Positions 1 to 8,704 of a stretch of 64,000 nt of DNA are shown piece by piece; the stretch's first letter is position 1; every line of letters begins with the position of its first letter. The DNA comes from Pseudomonas sp. WJP1 (GTDB lineage Bacteria > Pseudomonadota > Gammaproteobacteria > Pseudomonadales > Pseudomonadaceae). The translations under genes and the position numbers were made by a program. The stretch lies in assembly GCF_028471945.1 (NCBI RefSeq), contig NZ_CP110128.1, positions 1,042,501 to 1,106,500 on the forward strand, read 5' to 3'. The notes under the pieces were generated by a model. It did no database searches and was not told the origin of the DNA. It worked only from the letters and a program-made list of their open reading frames with translations.

Positions 1-773
1 CGCCCAATCAGCACCAACAGGGTCAGCGAGATCAACAACACCGAAATCGCCGCCACACTCGGATCAACGTTATCGCGCAACCCGCTCCAGATCCGCTTGG
101 GCAAGGTGTCGACGTTGACGCTGGTGATGAACAGCGTCACCGCCACCTCTTCCCACGACAGGGCGAAACCCAGCAGGGCGGTGGAGGCCAGGCCCAACTT
201 GAGGTTCGGCAGGATCACCATGAAGGTGGTCTGCATCAGGCTGGCGCCGAGGTTGCGCGAGGCCAGTTCGATGCGTCGGTCGATCTGGCTGAGGGCAACC
301 AGCATGGTCACCACACCGTATGGAACGACCATGATCACGTGGGCGATCACCACCCCGGTCAGGGTGTCGTAGCCCATGCCGGGTGCGAAGCGGCCGAGCT
401 TGGTTTCCATGAAGTACAGCACCAGCGCGGAAATCACCGGCGGGATCGCCATCGGTAACAGCACCAGGCCGATCAGCGCCGTGGCCCATTTGGAGCGCAT
501 GTACCAGATGCCGAGGCTGAAGCTGGCCGCCAGCAAGGTCGCGATAATGCTGGTGGCGAAGGCGATGGTCAGGCTCTGGCTGATGGCGTGGAACCAGTCA
601 GGGTTGCTCACCAACGCTTCGTAGTGACGCAACGACCAGTTGCCCTGCGGCATCGACAGGAAGCGCTTGCTGGTGAACGACACCGGGATGACCGTCAGCA
701 GCGGGAACAGCATGAAGGCCATGGCGACCACGGCCAGCAGGCGGGTACTCAGGCTTGTACGATGGGTATTCAT
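1..773 (-). CDS. ABC transporter permease, PotC-like (3' end outside window)
   Basis: Inner-membrane permease of a polyamine/opine-type ABC importer. The visible 257 residues start at ATG 773 and run off the left edge without a stop. Several hydrophobic helices are visible. The cytoplasmic EAA loop lies at about residues 169-191 (ELASRNLGAS...ILPN) and is the site that docks the ATPase. It lies 7 bp after the stop of the other permease and belongs to the same operon as the binding protein and ATPase at 1.6-4 kb. The substrate is unknown. The family (PotB/PotC, BPD_transp_1) is clear, but the exact cargo cannot be read from the permease. Confidence 0.92.
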   Translation of the reverse strand, partial: MNTHRTSLSTRLLAVVAMAFMLFPLLTVIPVSFTSKRFLSMPQGNWSLRHYEALVSNPDWFHAISQSLTIAFATSIIATLLAASFSLGIWYMRSKWATALIGLVLLPMAIPPVISALVLYFMETKLGRFAPGMGYDTLTGVVIAHVIMVVPYGVVTMLVALSQIDRRIELASRNLGASLMQTTFMVILPNLKLGLASTALLGFALSWEEVAVTLFITSVNVDTLPKRIWSGLRDNVDPSVAAISVLLISLTLLVLIG

Positions 774-780
774 AGTGATC

Positions 781-1653
781 TCAGCCTACCAGTCGGTTCA
801 CGCGGGTCATTTTCAACAGCACCCAGATCAATGCGCTGACCAGGGCCAGCAGCACCACGCTCAGTGCCGCCCCCAGGCCCCAGTTGCTGGTCTGGAACAT
901 CTGCAGGAACACGTACTCGGCGATCATCACCGTTTGCCCGCCACCCAACAGCACCGGCGTGATGAAGAAGCCCAGGCAGAACACGAAGACCATGATGAAC
1001 GCACCCAGGATGCCCGGCAGCGTCTGCGGCAGCAGCACTTGCCAGAAGGTGCGCAAGGCGCCGGCACCCAGGCCGCGCGAGGCCATGAGCACGCGCTGAT
1101 CGAGCTGGCGCATGGTCGACAGCAGCGGGAACACGGCGTACGGGATCATCACGTGGAGCATGCCGATGACCACGCCGATTTCATTGCGGCTCAGCTGCAG
1201 CGGTTGATCGATCAGGCCCATGCCCAACAGGCTGTCGTTGAGCACGCCATTGCTGCGTAGCGCGATCAGCCAGCCGAAGGCGCGCACCAGCACGGAAATC
1301 CAGAACGGGATGAAGATGCAGATCTCCACCACCCGCTGCCAGAACGGCGGGCTGAACACCCAGCAGTACGCCAGCAGGTAACCGATCATCAAGGCCAGGC
1401 CACTGACCGTCAGGCACAGGCGCAAGGTGCGCCAGAGCATCTCGTGAATCGCGGGGTCCGTGGCGATGCGCTGGTACTGCTCGATGCCCGGTGTTGGCAG
1501 CGAGAAGCTCCAGCCGACCACGCCGAGGAACGGCAACACGTAGAAGACCAGCAACAGCACCGGCAGCGGAAACAGCAGCAGGCCGCGCTCCAGGCCCGGC
1601 GAGCTGAAGCGCGGCTTGGGGGCGGTGAGGGTTGAAACCAGGGTCGTCGTCAT
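781..1653 (-). CDS. ABC transporter permease, PotB-like
   Basis: Second integral-membrane subunit (290 aa) of the importer. The N-terminus is a short cytoplasmic stretch followed by a hydrophobic helix at about residues 24-48. An EAA loop is visible at about 188-212 (VLMASRGLGAG...LLPQ). Six or so helices fit the BPD_transp_1 fold. It sits between the binding-protein gene (10 bp upstream) and the second permease (7 bp downstream), so co-transcription and a heterodimeric permease are likely. Length and topology are normal for the family. Confidence 0.93.
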   Translation of the reverse strand: MTTTLVSTLTAPKPRFSSPGLERGLLLFPLPVLLLVFYVLPFLGVVGWSFSLPTPGIEQYQRIATDPAIHEMLWRTLRLCLTVSGLALMIGYLLAYCWVFSPPFWQRVVEICIFIPFWISVLVRAFGWLIALRSNGVLNDSLLGMGLIDQPLQLSRNEIGVVIGMLHVMIPYAVFPLLSTMRQLDQRVLMASRGLGAGALRTFWQVLLPQTLPGILGAFIMVFVFCLGFFITPVLLGGGQTVMIAEYVFLQMFQTSNWGLGAALSVVLLALVSALIWVLLKMTRVNRLVG

Positions 1654-1663
1654 GGTCGATGGC

Positions 1664-2776
1664 TCACTTGGACAACCGCGTCAGGTACTCTTCCAGGGCT
1701 TTGGAATAGTTGTCGGCATACCACTGGGCATTGAGGGCGATCTGTTTTTTCAGGTTGGCTTCGGAGCTGCAGTTGGCTTCCAGCTGCTCGGGCGACATCA
1801 GTTTCTCGGTGGCGCTGTTCGACGGGCCGTTGCCCAGTGCTTCGAACAGTTTGAGCTGGCCTTCAGGCTGCAAGGCTTGCTGGATGAACTGCATGGTCGG
1901 TTGCGTGCCGCCCGGGTTGCCGTTGAGCACCGCCCAACTGCTGGAGTTGATGAAACCGTTGTCGAAGCTCCAGCGCACGCGATTGTCGGTGTCTTCGCTG
2001 AGCAGCTTGGCGCGGGTGTGCCAGATCGCCCCCACCGACACTTCGCCGTCGACCATCAGTTGCTGGCTCTCGGCGCCCGAGCTCCAGAACGACAGCACGT
2101 GAGGCTTGATCTCGTCGATCTTCTTCATCGCCCGGGGTACGTCCAGCGGGTAGAGCTGGTCGGCTGGAACGCCGTCGGCGAGCAGGGCGGCTTCGAGCAT
2201 CCCGTTCATCCATTTGTACAAGGTGCGCTTGCCGGGGAATTTCTTCACGTCCCAGAAATCGGCCCAGGTCTTGGGGCCGTTGTCGCCGAATTTTTCGCTG
2301 TCCCAGGCCATCACGTAGCTGAACTGATAGCTGGCGATGCCGAAGTCGGAGCTGAGCGCCGGGGCCACCTGGTCGCGCTTGATGGTGCTGTAGTCCAGCG
2401 GCTGCAGGATCTTTTCGCGGCCCAGCACGATGGCGCTGTAGCTCTCGACGTCGACCACGTCCCAGCTCGGTTGGCCGCTGGCCAGTTGCGAGCGGATCGC
2501 GCCCTCGGTCGGGCCGGCGCCGTCGATGCGCACCTGGATGCCGGTGTTCCTGGTGAAAGTGTCGGTCCATGCCGAACGGAATGCGTTCAGGGCATCGCCA
2601 CCCCAGTTGACCACCACCAGCGGCTTGTCGGCCGACCAGCTGATGCCACTGCGCAACGCCAGGGGTACCGCCGCCAACAGGCCCATGGCCTGGATGAAGG
2701 TGCGACGGTTGATCTGACCGCCACGGGCCTTTTCGATAAGCACTTCGATGCAGTCTTGTTGGTGATCCTGGCGCAT
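1664..2776 (-). CDS. ABC transporter substrate-binding protein, PotD/PotF-type, Tat-exported
   Basis: Periplasmic solute-binding protein (370 aa from ATG 2776). A TTG two codons upstream is possible, but ATG 2776 has an AGGA motif at good spacing. The N-terminus is long and carries a twin-arginine motif (NRRTFIQ, Arg24-Arg25) before a hydrophobic stretch, so export is probably by Tat. After it comes the ADKPLVVVNWGG start of the mature type I-like binding protein. It is the first gene before the permeases and follows the ATPase gene. By family, spermidine/putrescine, opine or a related cationic compound is the likely cargo; the neighbouring 2-ketoarginine-decarboxylase-like gene makes a guanidino or arginine-derived ligand plausible (inference). 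Confidence 0.9.
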   Translation of the reverse strand: MRQDHQQDCIEVLIEKARGGQINRRTFIQAMGLLAAVPLALRSGISWSADKPLVVVNWGGDALNAFRSAWTDTFTRNTGIQVRIDGAGPTEGAIRSQLASGQPSWDVVDVESYSAIVLGREKILQPLDYSTIKRDQVAPALSSDFGIASYQFSYVMAWDSEKFGDNGPKTWADFWDVKKFPGKRTLYKWMNGMLEAALLADGVPADQLYPLDVPRAMKKIDEIKPHVLSFWSSGAESQQLMVDGEVSVGAIWHTRAKLLSEDTDNRVRWSFDNGFINSSSWAVLNGNPGGTQPTMQFIQQALQPEGQLKLFEALGNGPSNSATEKLMSPEQLEANCSSEANLKKQIALNAQWYADNYSKALEEYLTRLSK

Positions 2777-2866
2777 GGGCAAGTCCTCAGTCGGCGGATG
2801 CCTGCGTGGGCAACGGCCTTTTTGTTGTCATTGGAAGAGAGCTTTGTGACGCAATTGCTTGGGGAA

Positions 2867-3985
2867 TCAGGCCTGGAGCAGGAAGCTTTGCTGCACCGGC
2901 CAGCTCAGCCACACCGGTGCGCCGCTGGGCATCAAGGCGCCCGGGTGATTGCCCGGTACGGACAGGTTGATCGGCAATGTGTCGCCGCCGACCTTCAACG
3001 CCAGGTGGGTGCTGGAGCCTTGGTAGACCTTGTCGGTGAGCTGCGCGGGCATCACGTTGTAGCCCTCGGCGGTCGGGCAATCGCTGTGCAGCTCCATGTG
3101 TTCGGGGCGCACGGCCAGGACGATCGGGGCATTGCCCAAGGCGTTCGGTGCGAGGGCGTGCAATACGCTGGTGCCACAGCGGCCGCTGGCGGTCTGGCCA
3201 TTGCGGGTCAGGTTGGCCAGCGGGAACAGGTTCATCTTGCCCAGGAACTCGGCGACGAAGCGGCTCTCGGGGCGGTTGTAGATGTTTTCCGGGGTGTCGA
3301 CCTGGGTCAGCTTGCCGTGGTTGAAAATGGCGATGCGCGAGGACAGCGCCAGGGCTTCGTTCTGGTCATGGGTGACGAACACGAAACTGGTGCCGACCTG
3401 ACGGTGGATGCGCTGCAATTCGGTTTGCAGTTGTTCGCGCAGGTTCTTGTCCAGGGCTGACAGCGGTTCGTCGAGCAACAACAGTTCCGGTTCGAACACC
3501 AGCGCCCGGGCAATCGCCACGCGCTGCTGCTGGCCACCGGACATTTCCGCCGGCTTCTTGTGCATGTGCGCGCCGAGGCCGACCACTTCCAGGATGTGCT
3601 TGACCCGGCGATTGCGCTCCTCGACCGGCACTTTACGGATGCGCAGCGGGTAGGCGACGTTGTCGGCCACGCTCATGTGCGGGAACAGCGCGTAACCTTG
3701 GAACACCATACCGAAGTTCCGCTTCTCGGCGGGGCGCCGGATGATGTCGACGCCTTGCTCCATCAGCTTGCCCGAGGTCGGGCTGAGGAAACCGGCCAGG
3801 ATCATCAGCAAGGTGGTCTTGCCCGAGCCGGAGGGGCCCAGCAGGGTCAGGAATTCGCCTTGGCGAACATCCAGGTCGACGTTATCCAGCGCCGCGAAAC
3901 GGCCGTAATACTGGCTGATACCTTGAGCGCTGAGCTGAATCGCTGAACGGCTGGACACAATGAGGTTCCTCTTTTTATTGCCCAT
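2867..3985 (-). CDS. ABC transporter ATP-binding protein, PotA-like
   Basis: Cytoplasmic ATPase (372 aa) energising the importer. Walker A is GPSGSGKT at residues 50-57, the signature is MSGGQQQR at 148-155, Walker B is LLLLDEP at 168-174, and a C-terminal extension after about residue 240 fits a TOBE domain as in PotA/MalK. It is the first gene of the transporter operon (ATPase, binding protein, permeases). A 90-bp gap separates it from the binding-protein gene. Upstream is a REPIN and then the convergent end of the LysR gene, so the operon promoter should lie between 3986 and about 4110. Confidence 0.93.
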   Translation of the reverse strand: MGNKKRNLIVSSRSAIQLSAQGISQYYGRFAALDNVDLDVRQGEFLTLLGPSGSGKTTLLMILAGFLSPTSGKLMEQGVDIIRRPAEKRNFGMVFQGYALFPHMSVADNVAYPLRIRKVPVEERNRRVKHILEVVGLGAHMHKKPAEMSGGQQQRVAIARALVFEPELLLLDEPLSALDKNLREQLQTELQRIHRQVGTSFVFVTHDQNEALALSSRIAIFNHGKLTQVDTPENIYNRPESRFVAEFLGKMNLFPLANLTRNGQTASGRCGTSVLHALAPNALGNAPIVLAVRPEHMELHSDCPTAEGYNVMPAQLTDKVYQGSSTHLALKVGGDTLPINLSVPGNHPGALMPSGAPVWLSWPVQQSFLLQA

Positions 3986-4115
3986 ATGACGTACGAGGAC
4001 GGATGCGAATCCGAAATGGGCTTTGGGCGTTATTATTGTTAAAAATATCGCTACATCAATGGAATTATTTTGCCCATATTGGTTAGTTTTTTTACTCAGT
4101 TTCCCCGTGAATTTT

Positions 4116-4203
4116 GTAGGAGCGAGGCTTGCCCGCGAATGGTGCGACGCGGTTTGTCAGTCACACCGCGTTATCGTTCTTCGCGGGCAAGCCTCGCTCC
4201 TAC
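4116..4203. repeat. REPIN (inverted REP pair)
   Basis: Left arm GTAGGAGCGAGGCTTGCCCGCGAA begins at 4116; the exact inverted arm TTCGCGGGCAAGCCTCGCTCCTAC ends at 4202. The roughly 40-bp centre is unrelated to the arms. This is the classic extragenic REP doublet of fluorescent pseudomonads, placed between the ATPase operon start and the end of the LysR gene. Confidence 0.9.
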
Positions 4204-4216
4204 AGAGATCGGGGGG

Positions 4217-5122
4217 TTAGAGGGTGTCCTGCCAGGTCTGGTGCGATGACTGCAGCTGCGTCTTGACCCAGTTGCTGAAGGCCTGGACCACCGCGCGCTC
4301 GGCCTTTTGCGGATCGGCGGCGAGGTAGTAGCCGCGGTGCAGGTCAATGGTGATGTCGAAGGGACGTACCAGCAGGCCCTTGGACAAGGCATCGCCGCTG
4401 ATCAGGTTGTCGCCGATCGCGATGCCTTGGCCGGCAATGCACGCCGATTGCGCGCAGTGCGCATCGGAGAACAGGATGCCGCTCACCGCGTTGACCCCCG
4501 AAGCCCCGGCGGCGGTCAGCCAGACGCGCCAGTCCGAGTAATCGGTCATGTGCAACAGCGGGAAGTGGCTCAGCTCATGCGGGCTTTTCAGACCGCTCAG
4601 GGCGTTGATCAGGCGCGGGCTGCACACCGGGAAGAAGCGCAACGCGACGATCTCTTCGACCACCATCTCCGGCCAGTCGCCAATCCCGTAGGCGATGAAC
4701 AGGTCGGCGCCGGGGTTGTTGGTGTCGTCCGGTGTGCGCGGGGAAATCAGCTGCAACTGCACCTGCGGGTACTGGCGCAGGAATGCGCCGATGTGGTGGC
4801 ACAGCCAATAGGTGGCGAACCCCGGCGCGCAACTGACGCACAGCCGACCGGAGATCTCCTGGTCGTCGACCAACTGCCCGGCATCGAGCAGGTTCAACAG
4901 AATCCCGTGCACCTCCCGGGCATAACGTTCGCCCTGATACGTCAGGCCGATACCGCGGCCAATGCGCTCGGTGAGGGGGAAGCCGACACATTCCTCGAGC
5001 TTGCTGATCTGGTGGCTGATGGCGCTACGGGTCAGGTTCAGCTCACGGGCCGCAACCGACACGCTGCCGGTGCGGGCGACTGCGTCCAGCGCGCGAAGGG
5101 CGGTCATCGAAGGAAAACGCAT
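4217..5122 (-). CDS. LysR-family transcriptional regulator
   Basis: 301-aa regulator. The N-terminal winged HTH covers residues 1-60 (MTALRALDAVARTGSVSVAA, then LTRSAISHQI), and a substrate-binding-like effector domain follows (about 90-295). It resembles the GcvA-like subgroup. It is divergent from the ThDP enzyme operon starting at 5270 and tail-to-head with the ABC operon. The 147-bp intergenic region between the divergent starts holds a perfect 7-bp inverted repeat (5191-5216) that is a candidate operator. It probably controls the adjacent catabolic operon and perhaps itself. Confidence 0.93.
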   Translation of the reverse strand: MRFPSMTALRALDAVARTGSVSVAARELNLTRSAISHQISKLEECVGFPLTERIGRGIGLTYQGERYAREVHGILLNLLDAGQLVDDQEISGRLCVSCAPGFATYWLCHHIGAFLRQYPQVQLQLISPRTPDDTNNPGADLFIAYGIGDWPEMVVEEIVALRFFPVCSPRLINALSGLKSPHELSHFPLLHMTDYSDWRVWLTAAGASGVNAVSGILFSDAHCAQSACIAGQGIAIGDNLISGDALSKGLLVRPFDITIDLHRGYYLAADPQKAERAVVQAFSNWVKTQLQSSHQTWQDTL

Positions 5123-5190
5123 AAATCATCCCGGTCTTGTTGTGAACTCGTATGGTGACGTAAATCGAACAGTCAGGCCAAAAAAAATCG

Positions 5191-5216
5191 ATTGTTGTAT
5201 CGGTTGATTCAACAAT
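5191..5216. promoter_or_regulatory. candidate LysR operator (perfect inverted repeat)
   Basis: ATTGTTG at 5191-5197 is repeated exactly inverted as CAACAAT at 5210-5216, with a 12-bp spacer, in the divergent region between the LysR gene and the ThDP enzyme gene. Size and placement fit a LysR-type recognition site; no binding data. Confidence 0.5.
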
Positions 5217-5269
5217 ACTAGCGCCAATTGTCCTTGGGCCGGTATGGCCCATTATCAAAGAGGTGCTGC

Positions 5270-6874
5270 ATGACCCGTTGTGCCCAGGCGCTCGTTCAGT
5301 TGCTGGAAGGCTATGGCGTTGACACCGTCTTCGGCATTCCCGGCGTGCACACCGTCGAGCTGTATCGCGGCTTGCACGGCAGCCGCCTGAAACACATCAG
5401 CCCGCGCCACGAGCAGGGCGCCGGGTTCATGGCCGACGGTTATGCCCGCGCCAGCGGCAAGCCGGGGGTGTGTTTCATCATCACCGGCCCCGGCATGACC
5501 AACATCATTACCGCCATGGGCCAGGCGTATGCGGACTCGGTGCCGATGCTGGTGATCTCCACCTGCAACCGTCGCGAGCACTTGCGCCTGGGCCACGGTC
5601 ACCTGCATGAACTGCCGGACCAGCGCGCGCTGGTCGCCGGGGTCTGCGCCTTCAGCCATACGCTGCAGCACCCGTCGCAATTGCCGGAAGTGCTGGCGCG
5701 GGCCTTCGCCCTGTTCGGCTGCACGCGGCCACGACCGGTGCACATCGAGATTCCGCTGGACGTGCTGGACATGCCGGCCGATGGCCTGGACTTGCGCCCA
5801 CGGGCCTTGCCGGCAGCACCGGCACCGGCCGCGGCGGCCATCGCCAGCGCCGTCGAATTGATCCAGGCGGCGAAGCGCCCATTGATCCTCGCCGGTGGCG
5901 GTTCGCGCCGAGCTACCGAGGCCCTGACCGCGCTCGCCGAGCGCCTGCAGGCTCCCGTGGCATTGACCACCAACGCCCGTGGTTTGCTGGCCCCCGAGCA
6001 TCCGTTATTGCTCGATGGTGTGCAGTCCTCGGCCCACGGCCGCGAGCTGTTCGAAGAGGCCGACGTAGTGCTGGCGGTCGGCACTGAGCTGGGGGAAACC
6101 GACTATGACTTTTTCGGCCTTGGCCCCTTGCAGTTCAAGGCGCCGCTGATTCGCCTGGACATCGATCCGCTGCAGATTCTCGGGGTACAAGCGGCAGCGG
6201 TCGGCTTGTTGGGTGACGCCGAACAGGGATTGCTCGCGTTACTGGCGCAACTGCCGCAACGCCAGGCCGATGACGCCTGGGCGGCTGCGCGGGTGAGTCG
6301 GGTCAATGCCGTCGAACAGGCTGGCTGGACGGCGAAACAGAGCCGCATGCAAGCGCTGCTCGATACGCTGCGTGATCACTTGCCACAACCGCTGATCGTC
6401 GGCGATTCGACCCAGCCGGTGTATCAGGGTGCCCTGGGCTACCGGGCGCCAACACCCAACAGCTGGTTCAACGCCGGCAGCGGCTACGGCACCCTCGGCT
6501 ACGGCTTGCCCGCCGCCATCGGCGCCAAGCTCGCGCAACCCTTGCGCCCGGTGGTGGCGCTGGTGGGCGACGGTGGCTTGCAGTTTTCCAGCGCCGAGCT
6601 GATTGCCGCAAAAGAAGCCGGCGTCGGCGTGATCCTGCTGCTGTGGAACAACGGCAGCTACGCCGAAATCCGCGACTACATGAACGCCAAGGCGGTGCCG
6701 TTGCTGGGGGTGGACATCCTCACGCCGGACTTCGCCGCCCTGGCCCGAAGCTGCCACGTGCCACATCACCGGGCGAGCGATCTGCAAGGCCTGCGCGAAC
6801 TCCTCGGGCAACTGGCTGACAGCGTCGAACCGGTGATGATCGAGGTCGACGCGGCAACGTTCCTGGCTGACTAA
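5270..6874 (+). CDS. thiamine-diphosphate enzyme, 5-guanidino-2-oxopentanoate decarboxylase-like (AruI-type)
   Basis: 534-aa ThDP-dependent enzyme of the acetolactate synthase/decarboxylase superfamily. Start is ATG 5270, with AAGAGG upstream; a longer frame to 5228 has no good RBS. The N-terminal Pyr domain has the catalytic glutamate (RHEQGAGF, Glu48). The C-terminal PP domain has the ThDP/Mg motif GDGGLQFSS followed by WNN about 25 residues on (about residues 432-459). The opening (YGVDTVFGIPGVHTVELYRGL) closely resembles P. aeruginosa AruI as I remember it. AruI decarboxylates 2-ketoarginine in the arginine transaminase pathway. No AruH-type transaminase is beside it, so the real 2-oxo acid may differ. 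Confidence 0.82.
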   Translation: MTRCAQALVQLLEGYGVDTVFGIPGVHTVELYRGLHGSRLKHISPRHEQGAGFMADGYARASGKPGVCFIITGPGMTNIITAMGQAYADSVPMLVISTCNRREHLRLGHGHLHELPDQRALVAGVCAFSHTLQHPSQLPEVLARAFALFGCTRPRPVHIEIPLDVLDMPADGLDLRPRALPAAPAPAAAAIASAVELIQAAKRPLILAGGGSRRATEALTALAERLQAPVALTTNARGLLAPEHPLLLDGVQSSAHGRELFEEADVVLAVGTELGETDYDFFGLGPLQFKAPLIRLDIDPLQILGVQAAAVGLLGDAEQGLLALLAQLPQRQADDAWAAARVSRVNAVEQAGWTAKQSRMQALLDTLRDHLPQPLIVGDSTQPVYQGALGYRAPTPNSWFNAGSGYGTLGYGLPAAIGAKLAQPLRPVVALVGDGGLQFSSAELIAAKEAGVGVILLLWNNGSYAEIRDYMNAKAVPLLGVDILTPDFAALARSCHVPHHRASDLQGLRELLGQLADSVEPVMIEVDAATFLAD

Positions 6875-6955
6875 AACAACAACAAATTTTCAGGCCCCCG
6901 ATGCGCCCGGCGCCCGGTGGACCTTTCAATCTCCCTGAACTCAAAGGTGGCTTAC

Positions 6956-8704
6956 ATGGCTGAGTCCGATAACTTTTCCTCTACCCATTCCGTGCAGGGG
7001 ACCTACGCCGACCTGATCCTGGCCAACGGGCGTATCTACACCCAGGACCCGGCCAACCCGTGGGCCGAGGCCGTGGCCATTCGCGACGGCAAGTTGATCG
7101 GTGTTGCCAGCCTTGGCCAGATCGAGATGTTCAAGGGCCCGAACACCCGTGTGCATGACCTGCAAGGCGCGTTCTGCATGCCGGGCCTGCACGACATGCA
7201 CACTCACCCCGACCTGGCGTTGGCGCCACGCTACAGCGACGACCTGGATGTCGGCATTGAAGACCCGACCCCCGAGCAACTGCGCGAAAGCATCCTCGCC
7301 TATGCCGACAGTCACCCGGGTGATGGCTGGATCTACGGCCAATACTGGGTGCGCTACACCTTCCGCGAAGCCGGGCTGACCCCGGGTCGTGCCTGGCTCG
7401 ACAGCGTCATGCCCGACCGTCCCGTGGCGCTGCTCGACCGCATGTGGGGCACCATGATGGTCAACTCCAAGGCCCTGGAACTGGCCGGGATCGATGGCAA
7501 CACCTCGGACCCGCGCAACGGCTATTTCGAGCGCGACGAACTGACCGGCGAACCCACCGGCCTGATGATCGACGGCGCCTACGCGATGATCCACGCCGCC
7601 ATGCCGCCGACCCCGGTCAGTGTGCTGCGCCGCGCCTATCGCGATGGCGTGCACTTCCAGAGCTCGCGCGGGGTCACGGCGAGCAAATACGTACACGTCT
7701 GCGAACAGCGCCTGCAGGCGTTGAAGGAACTCGACGACAGCGGTGAACTGACCGTGCGCATCGAAGCGGCGATCAGTTGGCAGGACGACATCTTCCCGGT
7801 GCGCCGTCGCTGGGAACTGCTGGCGGGCGAGCGTCACTACTATCGCAGTGCACGCCTGAGCGCCAACGCGGTGAAGTTCCACTTCGACGGCACCGTGGAG
7901 CCGAAGTCTTCGTACCTGCTGACCCCATGGCCAGAGGAAAAGAGCTGGCGCGGCAAGCTCAACCTGACCCCGGAACACATCACCGACATGGTGGTGGACA
8001 TGGACCGCAAGGGCATCCGCGTCATCGCCCATTGCACCGGCGACGGCGCCTCCGACGTGTTCCTCGATGCCGTGGCCGAGGCGCGTCGGCGCAACGGTTT
8101 CAGCGGTGTGCGCCACCAGTGCGCCCACAGCACCTTGCTGCACCCGGGCAACCTGCCGCGCTTCAAGGAGCTGAATGTCATCGCCGAATTTTCCCCGGCG
8201 GCCTGGTACCCGACACCGTTCGCCAGCGGTGCGCGTTCCGGGTACGGCCAGGAACGGCTCAAGCGCATCTACGACTTCAAGGGCGTGCTCGCCGCCGGTG
8301 GCACCGCCGTGATGGGCACCGACTGGCCAGTGGCGTCCATCGACCCGTGGCTGGCGCTGGAAACCATGATCACCCGGCAGAACCCGTGGAACGACGACCC
8401 GGCCTGCTTCGGCGACCCGATCAGCCTCGAACAGGCGCTGACCGTGATCACCAGCAACGGCGCCGTGGCCATGGGCCTGGAGCACAGCACCGGCAGCCTG
8501 CAAGTGGGCAAGGCGGCGGACCTGATCGTGATCGACCGTGACCTGTTCGCGGCACCGGCACGCAACTACATCCACAAGACCCAGGTGCTGCTGACCTTCG
8601 TCGAAGGGCAACTGGTGTATGACCGCCATTCGACGCTCGAGGCCGTCGGCCTCAAGGCGGTCTGGCAGGGCGAACCACCGGTGCTGGAGGGCAAGGCAGA
8701 ATGA
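6956..8704 (+). CDS. amidohydrolase family protein (YtcJ-like)
   Basis: 582-aa metal-dependent hydrolase of the amidohydrolase_3 group. Start ATG 6956 is chosen for its AAGGTGG ribosome site; an in-frame GTG at 6917 lies upstream. The metal-binding HxH is His82-Thr-His84 (HDMHTHPD), and a late aspartate is in GTDWP (about Asp456). No signal peptide, so cytoplasmic. The substrate is unknown; family members hydrolyse amide or imine bonds in N-acyl and cyclic compounds. The stop overlaps the next start (ATGA at 8701-8704), indicating tight translational coupling with the CobW-like gene, which could help load its metal. Confidence 0.88.
   Translation: MAESDNFSSTHSVQGTYADLILANGRIYTQDPANPWAEAVAIRDGKLIGVASLGQIEMFKGPNTRVHDLQGAFCMPGLHDMHTHPDLALAPRYSDDLDVGIEDPTPEQLRESILAYADSHPGDGWIYGQYWVRYTFREAGLTPGRAWLDSVMPDRPVALLDRMWGTMMVNSKALELAGIDGNTSDPRNGYFERDELTGEPTGLMIDGAYAMIHAAMPPTPVSVLRRAYRDGVHFQSSRGVTASKYVHVCEQRLQALKELDDSGELTVRIEAAISWQDDIFPVRRRWELLAGERHYYRSARLSANAVKFHFDGTVEPKSSYLLTPWPEEKSWRGKLNLTPEHITDMVVDMDRKGIRVIAHCTGDGASDVFLDAVAEARRRNGFSGVRHQCAHSTLLHPGNLPRFKELNVIAEFSPAAWYPTPFASGARSGYGQERLKRIYDFKGVLAAGGTAVMGTDWPVASIDPWLALETMITRQNPWNDDPACFGDPISLEQALTVITSNGAVAMGLEHSTGSLQVGKAADLIVIDRDLFAAPARNYIHKTQVLLTFVEGQLVYDRHSTLEAVGLKAVWQGEPPVLEGKAE

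Noticed and set aside
1616..3460. Long plus-strand open frame opposite the ABC genes
   Set aside because: Antisense shadow of the binding-protein and ATPase genes; composition is His/Gln/Arg-rich and no family is recognisable.
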